Positions 21,361 to 31,583 of a stretch of DNA of 31,958 bases are shown here, piece after piece. The stretch spans positions 213,588 to 245,545 of the forward strand of contig MU001701.1 in NCBI GenBank assembly GCA_010093515.1, read 5' to 3'. The notes under the pieces were generated by a model. It was not told the origin of the DNA, searched no databases, and was given only the letters and a program-made list of their open reading frames with translations. Source of the stretch: Lineolata rhizophorae (Eukaryota; Ascomycota; Dothideomycetes; Lineolatales; Lineolataceae). How positions within the stretch are numbered: the stretch's first letter is position 1; every line of letters begins with the position of its first letter. A program made the translations under genes and the position numbers.

Positions 21361-21988
21361 ACCAGTAAGCCATTCTATCAAGGTGGTGAATATGGTAACT
21401 GACTGTTATCTTAACCGAAATAACCACCTCCAAACACTACTATGTCCTTTACGTGGCTGTGTACGAGCACAAAGGAGATATCTTACAGGGTCTTATTCGA
21501 GAGTTTATGCGCCATAGCAGTATTCTAGTGGACCTGGGAAATTGAGCCTTCGATACATATCACATGCAGGAAACCCCGGGAATTAGTCTAACGTACAGTC
21601 CAGCACAGCAGTGGTAAGATCCTAGAGATGACCGCGTGGTTGATTTCGATGGACATTGTGGGGTGGGTTCCCAAAAATCGTTATACGGAACTACCAGAGC
21701 TGGCAGCGGCAAACCCCATTGAGATAAGCTGGACTTGGAATTGTCAGAACTGGGTTCGGGTTGCACGATGCCGTGTTGCGAGAGGACTTCTGACAGCAGA
21801 AGTGAGGGACGAAGGCTACCAAAAGCAACGGGCAGCTATTCACTCTCCCTTCGCGACGGAGACTCCCAATGCTGCAGCGCTGCGAGGCTAGTCTGGATCA
21901 GAGGTAGAAGTGTTGATTTGATGATTCTGGGTTGAGTCTAGATAGCTTCAGTCTCACAGAGCGTAGACAGACGCACAACATCCTTGTA

Positions 21989-22783
21989 CTAGAATCCGCC
22001 GTGTTGGACTTCCCGAGTAAACCACAAATCCATCAAATATTCTTCGAAATATTGCTTGTCGAATATTTTCTTGAGTGCAAGATAGAGCTCATCAGATCCC
22101 GTAAGATATCCGGCCGTCTTGCAGTAGTCCCAGTGCTCGGGGAACCAGCTTGCGTCTTCCCAGTCTATTAAGGCTGTTATATGACCATCTTTGACCAATA
22201 CATTCTGAAATCCGAGGTCTCCATGAGCGAAAACTATCTTGTAATAGGTCTTGTGCATCGTCTGATATAGATCTCGGCGGGACAGAGGGAGATTTGGGAG
22301 GAGATGAGATAGTTGCCAAGTGTTGAATTGCTCTTCTGACTCAAATGGTCCGCCTGATACCCCGGTCATCACCCGACAGTCAACAACAGGACCTCCTGTT
22401 ACTGACTCAATCCTAGTATCTGTAGGAGGTGGTATCTGCCGCATTTGACAAATGAAACTGTTGAGCTCTGAGAGGATAGTCTCTCTGGCTTCAGGGAGAA
22501 GTTTAGGCCAGAGCTGATCCAGTCGTTGGCCTTCCACGTAATCCAGAAGTATATATCTAACGCCATCTTTCTCGTAGGCATTGAGGATGTTGGCTACGGG
22601 AATGCTGGTCTGTTTGCGTATGAACTTGATATTTTCCACTTCGGTCATATTAAGCTTTGGCCCGATTTTGGCTACGACACCAGCGCCAATGCGAAGAACT
22701 TTGCGCGGGGACAAGGGAGATGACATGAGTACTTCGGCTTGGGCTATTTGTTCCTCGGTCAAAATAGAACCATCGGTATCCAT
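21989..22783 (-). CDS. APH / choline-kinase-like phosphotransferase family protein
   Basis: An intact 264-residue protein runs from ATG at 22783 with no intron. It belongs to the phosphotransferase family (aminoglycoside phosphotransferase fold, protein-kinase-like). The N-lobe has RIGAGVVAKIGPKL, with a Lys that could contact ATP phosphates, and the hinge-like YILLDYVEGQRLDQLW. The catalytic loop is FAHGDLGFQNVLV, with the catalytic Asp in HGD and the metal-binding Asn. The DFG-equivalent is ALIDWEDASWFPEHWDYCK. Length is normal for the family. Many such genes exist in filamentous fungi, mostly without a known substrate, and nothing here identifies the substrate. There is no signal peptide, so it is probably cytosolic. 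It lies alone between AT-rich DNA and a gene-poor spacer and shows no sign of a cluster. Confidence 0.88.
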   Translation of the reverse strand: MDTDGSILTEEQIAQAEVLMSSPLSPRKVLRIGAGVVAKIGPKLNMTEVENIKFIRKQTSIPVANILNAYEKDGVRYILLDYVEGQRLDQLWPKLLPEARETILSELNSFICQMRQIPPPTDTRIESVTGGPVVDCRVMTGVSGGPFESEEQFNTWQLSHLLPNLPLSRRDLYQTMHKTYYKIVFAHGDLGFQNVLVKDGHITALIDWEDASWFPEHWDYCKTAGYLTGSDELYLALKKIFDKQYFEEYLMDLWFTREVQHGGF

Positions 22784-24653
22784 GGCTTGTGTCTTGGATC
22801 AAAAGACAACAAGAGATCTCTCTCATTCTACGAAGATATCGAAAGCAGGGGACAAATCTTGCTTGGCGAGATACCAACTGAATTGAAAGCCCTGGATCGC
22901 AGAAAGAGGAAGTGGTGTCTTGGTGGCCCAATTTCCATCAAGTATTCTCTGGAGTCGAAAAGAATTCTCGGTAGCTCTCCGTTGGCTGGTTTCGAAGCTC
23001 AATCCTAGTGGACAGGTAGGACTGAGAGAGTGTACGTGACAACAAAGCCGCCGAAAGCAGGACACGCTAGTAGAGCTGAGCCAATCATATGCAGCCAAGC
23101 CGACAGCGCCGGCTTAGACGCTCCGTAAGCTACCATTTAGGGATAAGGGTTTGGGGAGTTTTCGAGCGCAGGTTGGCCAAGCTAAACCTGACAGAGTCCT
23201 CCGCAGCGCGAGCGCCGCCCAGATCCAATATCGCGCGCTCCGGCAGGCCACCGGCACGTTCCATACGATGGCTTGGGCTGCGCTAGAAGCCAGGATGCAC
23301 GTGATGCCCATCGAGAAGAAATGCGCCCAGGCCAACACATCTGGCTTCTCCGGAACCCGCGGACCGCGAGACCACCAACACCACCAGCCCGCAAAGACAT
23401 CCCGGCAGCAACCAGACGAGCAAAGTCTATGCCGCCGAGCTATCCGGCATTCGCCAGGCGTTCTCACTCGCCACGCGAGCAGCGCGAGGCACACCCGAGC
23501 TGTACCTGGGAGAATACGAAAGCACGACGCGTTGAATTGACTTGCCACCCGGCCGCGCCGAGCAAAATTGGGTTTGTATACTCGTGTTTCGAACATCGCG
23601 AAAGGCGCGGTTTTCTCAACCCCACGCCGTAACAGACGTCCGGGACCTAGCCATTTTATCGAGACGTAGAAGAGAGGAACTGCGGACCAGGTCTTCCGCG
23701 ATCAATCTGGATGAAAAGCTGTTCAACGGACCCCCGGCGAGCCGAAACGGTGCGAACGGTACTCTCGACCACCTTACCTGGCCTCAGCATGGAGTTGTGC
23801 TGGCTAAAAAGACCCAAACAGTAGTCAAAGAAGGGTCAAAAGCAACACGGAGAAACATGTTTGCCAACAGCGAATTTTTGATTTATGGGAGAAGTCCAAA
23901 AGCAGCGCCTGTGCGCGCGATACGTTAGCCTAGAAATTGCCAGTCCAAAGCCAGAGTATACGCATACAGCATCACGATCTAGCCGTAGCCAGCCTATGCG
24001 GTGAGACCTAGCTATGTAGCTGGGTTACGCGCAGCATGTAGCCTCGCCAGATACCCAGCCTACACTTGGGAAATACACCTGCTCCAGAACTCCGCCAGAC
24101 GCGACAAGCCTGCCCCTCCACGAGCACTCCAAGTTATCTGCAGACTGCGCCGGGCTGTACGCCCAATCCAAGCTAAAAGGCCCCCTCGTTCCCCTCCCTC
24201 GCCATATCCAGCAACCAAGAAAACCAAAGTCCGAACAAAAGCATCCCATCTCCACCGCGGCTCCACAACCGCAACGCCAAACTTCCCTTTCTATCCCTAA
24301 GCCCACTCAATCCGTCAACCCAAGAACCTTCCATTCCCAGACCCACGTTCCTCTCACCAAGCAAACAAATAAAGACAGTCAATAACCCGACTCGTAGACC
24401 ATTTATTACGTACGGCGAACCCATGAACATGTGCACCTCTACAAGAAACGCCGCAACACCTCTCCGATCCCTCCCCTTTTTGCTCGCCGGGTAGTCTGCG
24501 TGCTGCCCCCATCTGTGCCATCTGCATGCCCCCTCACCACAGAGCGCGAACTACGCCCGTGACCGACGCCACCACCGCTCCCTTCTCCCCCGCCCATCGT
24601 ACAAAGCAATCCCACCAATCTAAACAACCACCAACCCCTCCTCTCACCCTTCC
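22784..24653. other. Spacer: APH promoter side and rex3 3' region
   Basis: Bases 22784 to about 23050 should hold the promoter of the phosphotransferase gene. Bases 23050-24000 have open frames on both strands (up to about 160 codons), but none matches a known family and most start at non-ATG codons. Bases 24000-24653 are pyrimidine-rich and lie downstream of the rex3 stop. No gene can be supported. Confidence 0.45.
24402..24407 (-). terminator. Possible poly(A) signal of rex3
   Basis: On the minus strand this reads AATAAA, about 250 bases past the rex3 stop codon. Fungal signals are loose, so this is only a candidate. Confidence 0.3.
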
Positions 24654-27212
24654 TTACTTCCCTCCCGCCCCCTCCCCACCTCCAGCCCCACCCTCTCCCC
24701 TCCCTTCCTCCTCCCTCGCCTTCTTCAACACCTCCCCCAAACCAACCTGCGCGCTTCCCCCCCCCGCCGTCCCTGCCCTCCCCCTCTTCTTTCCCGCCAC
24801 CGTCCCGCCCGCCTCGACCCTCAACCCGCCGAACCCCTTCGGAAACGGATTAACCTCGCGCGCCTCCGCATCCAGCCCCGCAACCGCCTCGCCCTCGCCC
24901 AGCCTCCGCTCCCGCGCCCGCTCCGCCTCCGACGGCGGCGCCACAAGCCTCTCCCCGTCCCACGCCCACCCCTCCGCCTCCAACCTCTTCCACCACGCGC
25001 CCACCTTCGCCCTAACCAGCCAGCCCGCCGCCCGCGCGTCCTCGGCCGAATCGTGGCCCCTCACCTCCTCCTCCCCCTCGCCGTCCGCCTCAGCCAGCCC
25101 CCCTGCATCCTTACCCTCCGCCCGCTCCCCCGCCCCGCGCCCCACCAACCCCCCGACCTGGATCTCCCTCCCAAACGTCTCCCGCACCAGCCGCTTCAGC
25201 CCGAAGCGCATCGGCAGCGCCGTGCCCGGCACCGGGTACAGCAGGACCGAGTCGACGATGGACGGGTGGCAGAGGCGGAGGGCGGCGAGGTCGTTTTCGA
25301 GGGCGTGGCCGACGAGCGGGGTGGACGGCGCTATGAGTCTGAGGAGGAGCGCTCGGGCGTGGGCCGGGGACGAGGCCATGAGGAGGTCGCCGCCACCGCC
25401 CTCCTCGGGCACGAGCGCATCGCCCTCGCTCCACTCCCTCGCCCTGCCCCACGCCCCTCCCGCGATGCCCGAAAACCTCGTGTTGAAGTCCAGCACCGCG
25501 CCGACCGGCCTCACCAGGACGTCCAGCATGAGCTCCCCCCCGGGCCACCCAACCGCCGTCACCCTCACCAGCTCCATCCCGTGCGCCGTGTAGCACATCT
25601 CGCAGTCGAGCGCGACGGCGCGCTCGCCGGGCACGTCGTCGTTGGGCGAGGTCCGGACGAAGGGCGTCGACGCTGCGAGCCGCGCCGGGTCCGCCGTTTT
25701 GAACACGTGCGTGGGCGCCCGGGCGCACCCGGGCTCGCCGCGGCGCGCGTCGCAGCACGCGTGGCGAGGCTCCGCGTCGGCGTGGCTGGCGCCCGCCTGC
25801 GCGGCCTTGGCACGCGGCGGCCGCACGGCGCGGCCCCAGTGGAACGTGCACGCGCCGCCGGTGGCCACGGCGCCGTCGTCGGCGCGGCGCTGCGGGAACA
25901 CTTGGAAGCGCGAGGCGCAGCGGTCGCACGTCTCGAAGCCGGCGGCCATGGCGACAGTGGCGGTCGCGTCGTCGATGGCGGATTGCGAGGGGGGATCGAG
26001 GATGTAGCCGTGGGCGGGCAGCGTGGGGAAGTAGAGGGTGGAGATGGTGCGGGCGAAGTGGGCGAGCATGACGCGTTCGCGGGCGGGCGTCAGGTTGGTC
26101 GTTATAGCGGGGGCTTCCGAGGAGGGCTTGTACGTCGGGAGGAGTGGAGGAGGTTTGGGTGTCGCGGGTGTGGACTTGTTGGGCATCGCTTTGCCGGCCG
26201 TGCCGGCGCTCCCGTTTTGGTGCGCCGACTCTGCCGTCCCATCCTCCTCCTTCGCTGTCTCGGCCGCGACTTTCTCTCGTCGCACGCTCTCCTCTTTGAC
26301 CCACCCGTCGAGCCCCATCTTGCTTAGCGCGACGATGCGCTGCTTTACTAGATTGCCGTACACAGCCCTACCCTCGCCCTTCGCCACTCTCTCCTCCTCA
26401 TCCAACGCCCTCGTGACCAGCTCGTCTTCGCTCAGCACTAGCGCGCGCACGCTCGCCTCTTTGCTCGCCATGGCCTGCATGTTGATCTTGGACAGCGTTT
26501 CATGGAGCTTGTGCACGAGGATGAGGCGTGTCTGGTGCGGCGCGGGACTAGCAGCGGACAAGGAACGCGGATTCAGCGATTCCTTTTTCTTGGGCGGCTG
26601 CTGCTTCGTTGCAGCAAGTGAAGGCTGTTTGGATAGAGACGCTGCGGATGACTGTTTTGCAGGCGCCTTGGTCGTCGTTGTCTTCCTCGTCGTTGGCGGC
26701 GGCGACACGCTCCGTAGAGCGCTCTTCAGCTAGATTGCAGCGGATTAGCAACTATCCCTTTCCCACATGTACTCCCCATCTATTACCCCGTCCAACGCTC
26801 CTCTACCGGAAAAAAACCAAAAGACCAAACTCACCACTCTCCCCTCTCTCTCACCCTCACCCTCACCCTTCCCCTCAACCCTCCTCCTCTTCCGCCCAAT
26901 CTCCTGCGCCCCACCCTCCTCCTCTCCACCCTCCCCCTCCGCGCCCCTTCCCGGCTCCCTCGCCTCCACCCCGTGATCCAACCCCGTCTCCGCCGGGCGC
27001 CTCGCCCTCAGCAGCGCATCCAACCCCGCCGCCCCACCCGCGCTTGTTCCAGCGGTGCCGCTCTCGGCATCGGGACGGGGATCGGCGTCGGGATCGGCGC
27101 CGCAGCTGGCGCCGGCGACGGCCGGGTCGTGCGAGAAGAGGCAGTTGGGGAGGCGGCAGGCGGGGAGTTTGGGGCAGGGGATGGTGCGGAAGAGGCCTTT
27201 GGGGGTGAACAT
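24654..27212 (-). CDS. rex3: RNA exonuclease Rex3 (DEDDh family, with CCCH zinc finger)
   Basis: Two exons: 27212-26835 and 26729-24654. The 105-bp intron (26730-26834) has a GTGAGT donor, TGCTAAT as a likely branch point and a CTAG acceptor; the join is phase 0. The protein is about 817 residues. Exon 1 starts MFTPKGLFRTIPCP and holds a CCCH finger (C13-x5-C19-x4-C24-x3-H28), the usual Rex3 N-terminus. A second Cys/His cluster lies around residues 394-467 (CDRC, CTFHW, CC, GC, HVF). The exonuclease domain follows: VALDCEMCYTAHGMELVRVT (Asp501, Glu503), LVGHALENDLAALR (Asp606), and GHDSAEDARAA (His685, Asp690). All five DEDDh residues are present, so it should be active. Yeast Rex3 trims the 3' end of RNase MRP RNA and acts with Rex1 and Rex2 on other small RNAs. 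The C-terminal 80 residues are Gly/Glu/Lys-rich and probably disordered. Long open frames on the opposite strand reflect high GC. Confidence 0.92.
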
Positions 27213-28992
27213 TTGGGGGGGTGCGTATGTGCGTGGTCAAAGCGCGGGGAAGCAGGTGGGCAGAATGGGCGTCGCGGGGACAAGCGCGCTGGGAACCAGA
27301 GGGCGGGGCTGGAGAGTTCCGGCGCGCGGGTGCGACGCGATGCGCCGCGGCGGAGGTGGAGAGGGCGGGAATGTGCTCTGTACCCGGGTCTGGGACGAGA
27401 GAGAGGCGAGTTTCAGTCCGCGACCAAGAAGAGGGCACGTGGTTTCGCGCGCGACCCTGGGAACGCGATCGGCTCGAGGTACCGCGGTACGCGGCTGACG
27501 AACTGAGATGGCGCCGCTGGCCGTGTCTGGCCGGTTTGGGCAGGTGCGCAGGTCCTGGGGCGAGTTGCGTCGTAGCTCGGAGGGAAGGCGCGAGTGGGTG
27601 AGGTGGAGTTGCGGCGTGAGGAAGGCACGAAGGTGCGGTGGGACGGGACGGAGGTGTCTTTGTCTCGTCGGTCGGGTGAGGCGGAGCGAGGAAGTAAGGA
27701 TCTGGACGCTTGTGACGTGCGGCAGGCGGACAATGCCGACCGCTTTGGACGTAGCGACGAAAGAGGCTGGTGGGCCTGCCTTGACCTGGGCACGTGTTCT
27801 TCGATCGTCGAGTCCTGCATGTTATAAGCGCAAGAACATAACACCGCCCACTACCCGCATATAGATATCTAGGTTGTTAGGTTCGCCTCACCAGCGTAAG
27901 TCGCGAGCCTCAGCCTCACGGCCTTCTGCTTCTCCGCACGCCAGAGACCCGCAGTGAAAGACCAAGCCACGAGCGAAGCCCAACCTCCAGCTCCGCGTTC
28001 AAGCAGCGCTCTGGACTGGGAAGGCGAGAGCTTCAGCATCCAGAAACGGCTATCGAGCCCGTCCTCCTCACACGCAACCCAGCAGCAGCCCAGGCGCGCC
28101 ACAGCAAACAATGAATTGACGTTCCGACGTCGGTGCGTTAGCGCGCGCGCCACCGGGGCGGGAATGCAGAAAGATGCAGGGCTGGGCTCGCAGACGAGCC
28201 GCGCTAGCCCGCATCCAGCCACTGCCCTGGCCGCCGCTTGGCGTTCCAATTTCCCCGGTTGCAGAGCCGCACGGTGCGCGGGACGGTCCCGGGGCATCTG
28301 GGCCTGGCGGACGTGTCCCCGGGACCCCCGTCCGGAGCCAAGGCCCCGCTGGGCTGCGATAGGGTGCCCCGCGGGCTGCGTATCGCCGGGTGGAACGGGC
28401 AGAGATAAGGCGGTGGCTTGTCGCGTGCCCGATGGCCTATCTGCGGTCTATCTGGCGGAGGTACAAAACAGGCGTGGGAAGGACGGAGGGACGGACGGAG
28501 GGACGGGTGTGACACTGCGACGGACCGGCGCAATTTCCAAATCTTATTTCTATTCCGTTTGCTTTCCTCTCGTCAGTTCCAGTCTTTAATTCTCTCCTCA
28601 CTGCTGTCCTTGTTTGTGCATTCTCCTTTCCGTCGCTGGCACGTGTTCAAGGTGTTTCGGATTCACTCGCTGGGCTGTGACAACGACAACGACGACGACA
28701 CCAAGGGCCAACGGCTCCACGCACCAGAAAAGGAAAGAGCTTCGACCACAAAACAACCACCGACCAACCAGGCACTAAGCCCCACTCCCTCCCTCCTCTT
28801 CACTCCTCCACCACAAAACCACCCACCACGGCCCTCCCCTTCGCCCTCTCCAGCATCCACGACCACTTCCTGCGCCGCCCGCCCAAGGGCCCCGCCCATC
28901 ACCATCACAACAACAACCATCATCCCCATCGGAAGCAGCCCGACAACGACGCGGCTCCGCTGGCGCGCAACGCGCTGGAGGGCGCCGAGGCC
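27213..28992. promoter_or_regulatory. Divergent promoter region between rex3 and the lipase gene
   Basis: This 1.8-kb stretch separates the rex3 start (leftward) from the lipase start (rightward). It holds a perfect 12-base palindrome GTACCGCGGTAC (27479-27490), a short tandem repeat of GGACGGAGGGAC type (about 28481-28506), and a T/C-rich tract at about 28540-28640 that could lead into the lipase mRNA. Open frames here (for example 27954-28589) resemble no known protein. Which elements serve which gene cannot be told from sequence. Confidence 0.4.
28481..28506. repeat. GGACGGAGGGAC tandem repeat
   Basis: Two near-identical 12-13-base units lie head to tail in the promoter region of the lipase gene. 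Confidence 0.65.
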
Positions 28993-31064
28993 ATGACGAC
29001 GACGGCGACGACGGGGGATGTCTGGGGGGGAGCTGGGGCCGGGACGGGGCCCGAGATTGAGCGGGGGGCCGCGAAGCACCTGTGTGTGCTGATTCATGGG
29101 TAAGTGAGCGCGCGAGGCGAGGAGAGCGGTGATGGAGAGTTTCGTCATGGGAATGGCTTCATCTTGCGTCGTGGGTCAGTAGGTGTTCGATGGGACCGCG
29201 GAGCCGTGGAACCAGAGCGACTGCCTTTCCTCGGTTCTAGAGAGATGCCGCGGGTTGGTTGTTCCACGGTTGATGCTCGCGAGGAAAGGAGTCCTGTCCG
29301 GGCCCAGCGCCACGGATGCTGCCGCTCTGACCGAGCCATGCCGATGAAACCACTCCAGCGGAGTCTCCCTCGATAACCCCACCGGCCTCCATCCGTAGCT
29401 CCCTCCCGCATACCCCTCTCGCACCGTCTCACCAAGCTTCCCCGAGCGTCAATTTCCCTCCTCCCTACCCCCCCAATGCCGATGCACCCGCTCACCTCCC
29501 CCCATAGGCTCTGGGGCAACGCCTCCCACTTCGACTACATGGCGGCCGCGCTGCGCGCCCGCTTCCCCGCCGACCGGCTGCGCATCCTGGTCGCGACGAG
29601 CAACACCGGCGCCTTCACGTACGACGGCGTCGAGCGTGGCGCCGAGCGCGTTATGCGCGAGGTGGAGAGTGCGCTAAGGGAGATGATGGCCGGGGGGGAG
29701 GAGGAAGGAGTGTTAGACGAGAAGGTAGATGGTGGGGAGAGAGAGAAGGAGGAAGAGGAGGAAGGACGGGAAGGGAAAGGGCGAGGGAAGGGCGAGGCGG
29801 AGAAGTTGAGGTTGAGCATTGTGGGGTATTCGCTAGGAGGGCTGGTGGCGAGGTACGTGGTGGGCTTGTTGGAGTGGAAGGGCTGGTTTGAGAAGGTGCA
29901 GCCTGTGGTATGTCCTTCCTTTTTTTTTTTCATTATTATTATTCTCCCTTGTCTTCCGACGTTCCTTCTCTCACGTGCCCACCATCTACCAACTCCCCTC
30001 CCACCCTCAAACCCGCCCCTAACCACCCTCTCCCACAGAACTTCACCACCTTCGCAACCCCCCACCTCGGCGTCCGCACGCCCCTCCCCGGCCTCCACAA
30101 CCACCTCTGGAACGTCGTCGGCGCGCGCACGCTCTCGGCCTCCGGCCGGCAGCTCTTCCTCACCGACCGCTTCCGCCACACCGACCGCCCGCTCCTATCC
30201 CTGCTCGCGGACCCGGCCTCGGTCTTCGTGCGGGGCCTGGCGAGGTTCGCACGGCGGGCCGCCTACGCCAACATCGTCAACGACACCGCGAGCGTGTACT
30301 ACACGACGTGCATCGCGGGCGCGGACCCGTTCGCCGACCTGGCCAAGGTCCGGCTGAACTACCTGCGGGGCTACGCGCCCGTCCTGCTCGACCCGGCCGC
30401 GCCCGTCGCCGTCCCGTCACCGCACGACCCCCGCCCCGCCCCCGCCGCCCCGCCCGTCGCCGCCGCCGCCGCCCGCCGCCTCGCTCTCGCCCTCGCCCTC
30501 CCGCTCGCCGCCCTCCTCTTTCTCCTCGCCGCCGCTCTCCAGTCGGCCCGCAGCGCGCTGCGCATCCGGCGGCACGACCGCGGGGCCGCGGCGTGGGAGT
30601 GGGCGGGGGTGCCGCTGGCGGCGGCGGCGGCGGTGGACGGGGTGGACGGGGCGTTCGGAGGCACGGGGGCGGACGACGGCGGGAGCGAGAGCGGGAGCGG
30701 GGCGGACGAACTCGACGGCGAGGCGCTGCTCGGCGGCCGCGGCGGCGAGGCGCTGCTCGGCGGCCGCGGCGGCGAGGGAGCCGCTGCCGCCTCGCTGTCC
30801 GCCTCCTCGTCGCCGCCGTCGTCCACCTCGCCCCAGGCCCCGTCGCCGTCCGCATCCGGCCTGGCGTTCCCCCCGCTCGCTCTGTCGCCCGCCCAGCGCG
30901 CCATGCTGCGCACCCTCGACGCGCTCGGCTGGGCTCGGTTCCCGGTGCATATACAGCGGAGCGCGCACAGCCACGCGGCGATTATCGTGCGGGCGAGGGG
31001 GAGGAAGGGGTTCGAGGAAGGGGAGGTGGTGGTGGGGCATTGGGTTGAAGGGTTTGTGGATTGA
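28993..31064 (+). CDS. Rog1/Lpl1-type (DUF676) serine lipase
   Basis: Three exons: 28993-29099, 29508-29907 and 30039-31064. Intron 29100-29507 has a GTAAGT donor and ATAG acceptor; intron 29908-30038 has GTATGT and CACAG. Phases agree, giving 510 residues. The start is the first ATG in frame. HLCVLIHGLWGN (29-40) spans the first splice and carries the oxyanion HG. VGYSLGGLVARYVVG holds nucleophile Ser144, FATPHLGV is the usual following strand, and SAHSHAAIIVR (His479/His481) near the C-terminus supplies the likely catalytic His. A hydrophobic segment of about 24 residues (around 316-339, RRLALALALPLAALLFLLAAA) could be a membrane anchor. Yeast Lpl1 is a lipid-droplet phospholipase and Rog1 a related monoacylglycerol lipase; which one this matches is not settled. 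A Glu/Lys/Gly-rich insert (about 97-134) precedes the nucleophile strand, and an acidic Gly/Ser/Ala-rich region (about 355-430) interrupts the C-terminal part. Confidence 0.9.
30720..30773. repeat. 27-bp exact tandem duplication inside the lipase gene
   Basis: Bases 30720-30746 are repeated at 30747-30773, giving two copies of EALLGGRGG in the low-complexity part of the protein. The unit is a whole number of codons, so the frame is kept. It looks like a recent slippage event. Confidence 0.85.
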
Positions 31065-31583
31065 GGGCGTCTGAGCTGGGTGGCGAGGGAGGAGGGTGGG
31101 GTGTTTCTTGTGGTGTTCCTGCGCTAGGGTGTTTTGGGCTGGGGTTGGACGGCTGGCTGTGGGTGGTTTTCCTAAGATTGTGTGAGGTAGGGTGCTTGTA
31201 GTGCATCCGCAAGTTTTGTTCTTTTCCTTCCGTGCGTGCAACACTGCTGGTTTTATCTCTGTTCGATTGTCTTCTACCCATTATTTTTCTCGTTACCTTA
31301 ATGACTATGGAGGGCTCTGTTGTCTTTGTAGCGTTCTTAGCACATCAGTTATGATTTCCCTCTGGCTTGCTCCTTCCTGTTCTGTATGTTCAATACTCGC
31401 CACATTAACTTATCTAGACAGTTCTAGAAATAGAATGACCATAGACCAGAATCAAAACGTCAACGCCCAACACCACCCATCAAACACCCAACCACATACT
31501 CAAGCGTGTCAAACCCATCTTCACCATATCCGCATCCAACCAACCAACCCCATCCTACACCCCACCTCCCTAGCCATCCCCCC
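31065..31583. other. Convergent 3' intergenic region
   Basis: About 520 bases separate the lipase stop and the stop of the next gene, which faces it. Bases 31190-31440 are T-rich and relatively AT-rich, fitting 3' untranslated and termination sequence. No clear AATAAA was found for the lipase gene. Bases 31440-31583 are C/A-rich. No gene is visible. Confidence 0.5.

Larger units (their letters stand above)
19653..21988. other. AT-rich spacer with relics
   Basis: About 2.3 kb of AT-rich sequence has frequent stops in every frame and many TA dinucleotides. It contains a possible metallopeptidase-like relic (20670-20861) and a promoter-like module (21137-21360), listed separately. No terminal repeats, reverse transcriptase or transposase motifs were recognised. 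The texture suggests repeat-induced point mutation or long neutral decay, but this was not computed. Confidence 0.45.

Noticed and set aside
23114-23928. Open frames on both strands in the spacer right of the phosphotransferase gene
   Set aside because: No shared splice structure or family match, and several starts are non-ATG. A weak hydrophobic segment on the minus strand is not enough for a membrane protein call.
24526-26327. Long plus-strand frames of 355 and 424 codons
   Set aside because: They lie opposite the rex3 exonuclease exon, whose catalytic motifs prove the minus strand codes. The plus frames are Arg/Ala/Pro-rich shadows.
27954-28589. Plus-strand frame of 211 codons in the divergent promoter
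   Set aside because: It starts at GTG, has no recognisable domain, and ends in a T/C-rich leader-like tract.
28680-28992. In-frame open extension upstream of the lipase ATG, containing a His/Asn-rich stretch
   Set aside because: No ATG occurs between the upstream stop and 28993, so it is more likely 5' leader. A spliced upstream start cannot be fully excluded.
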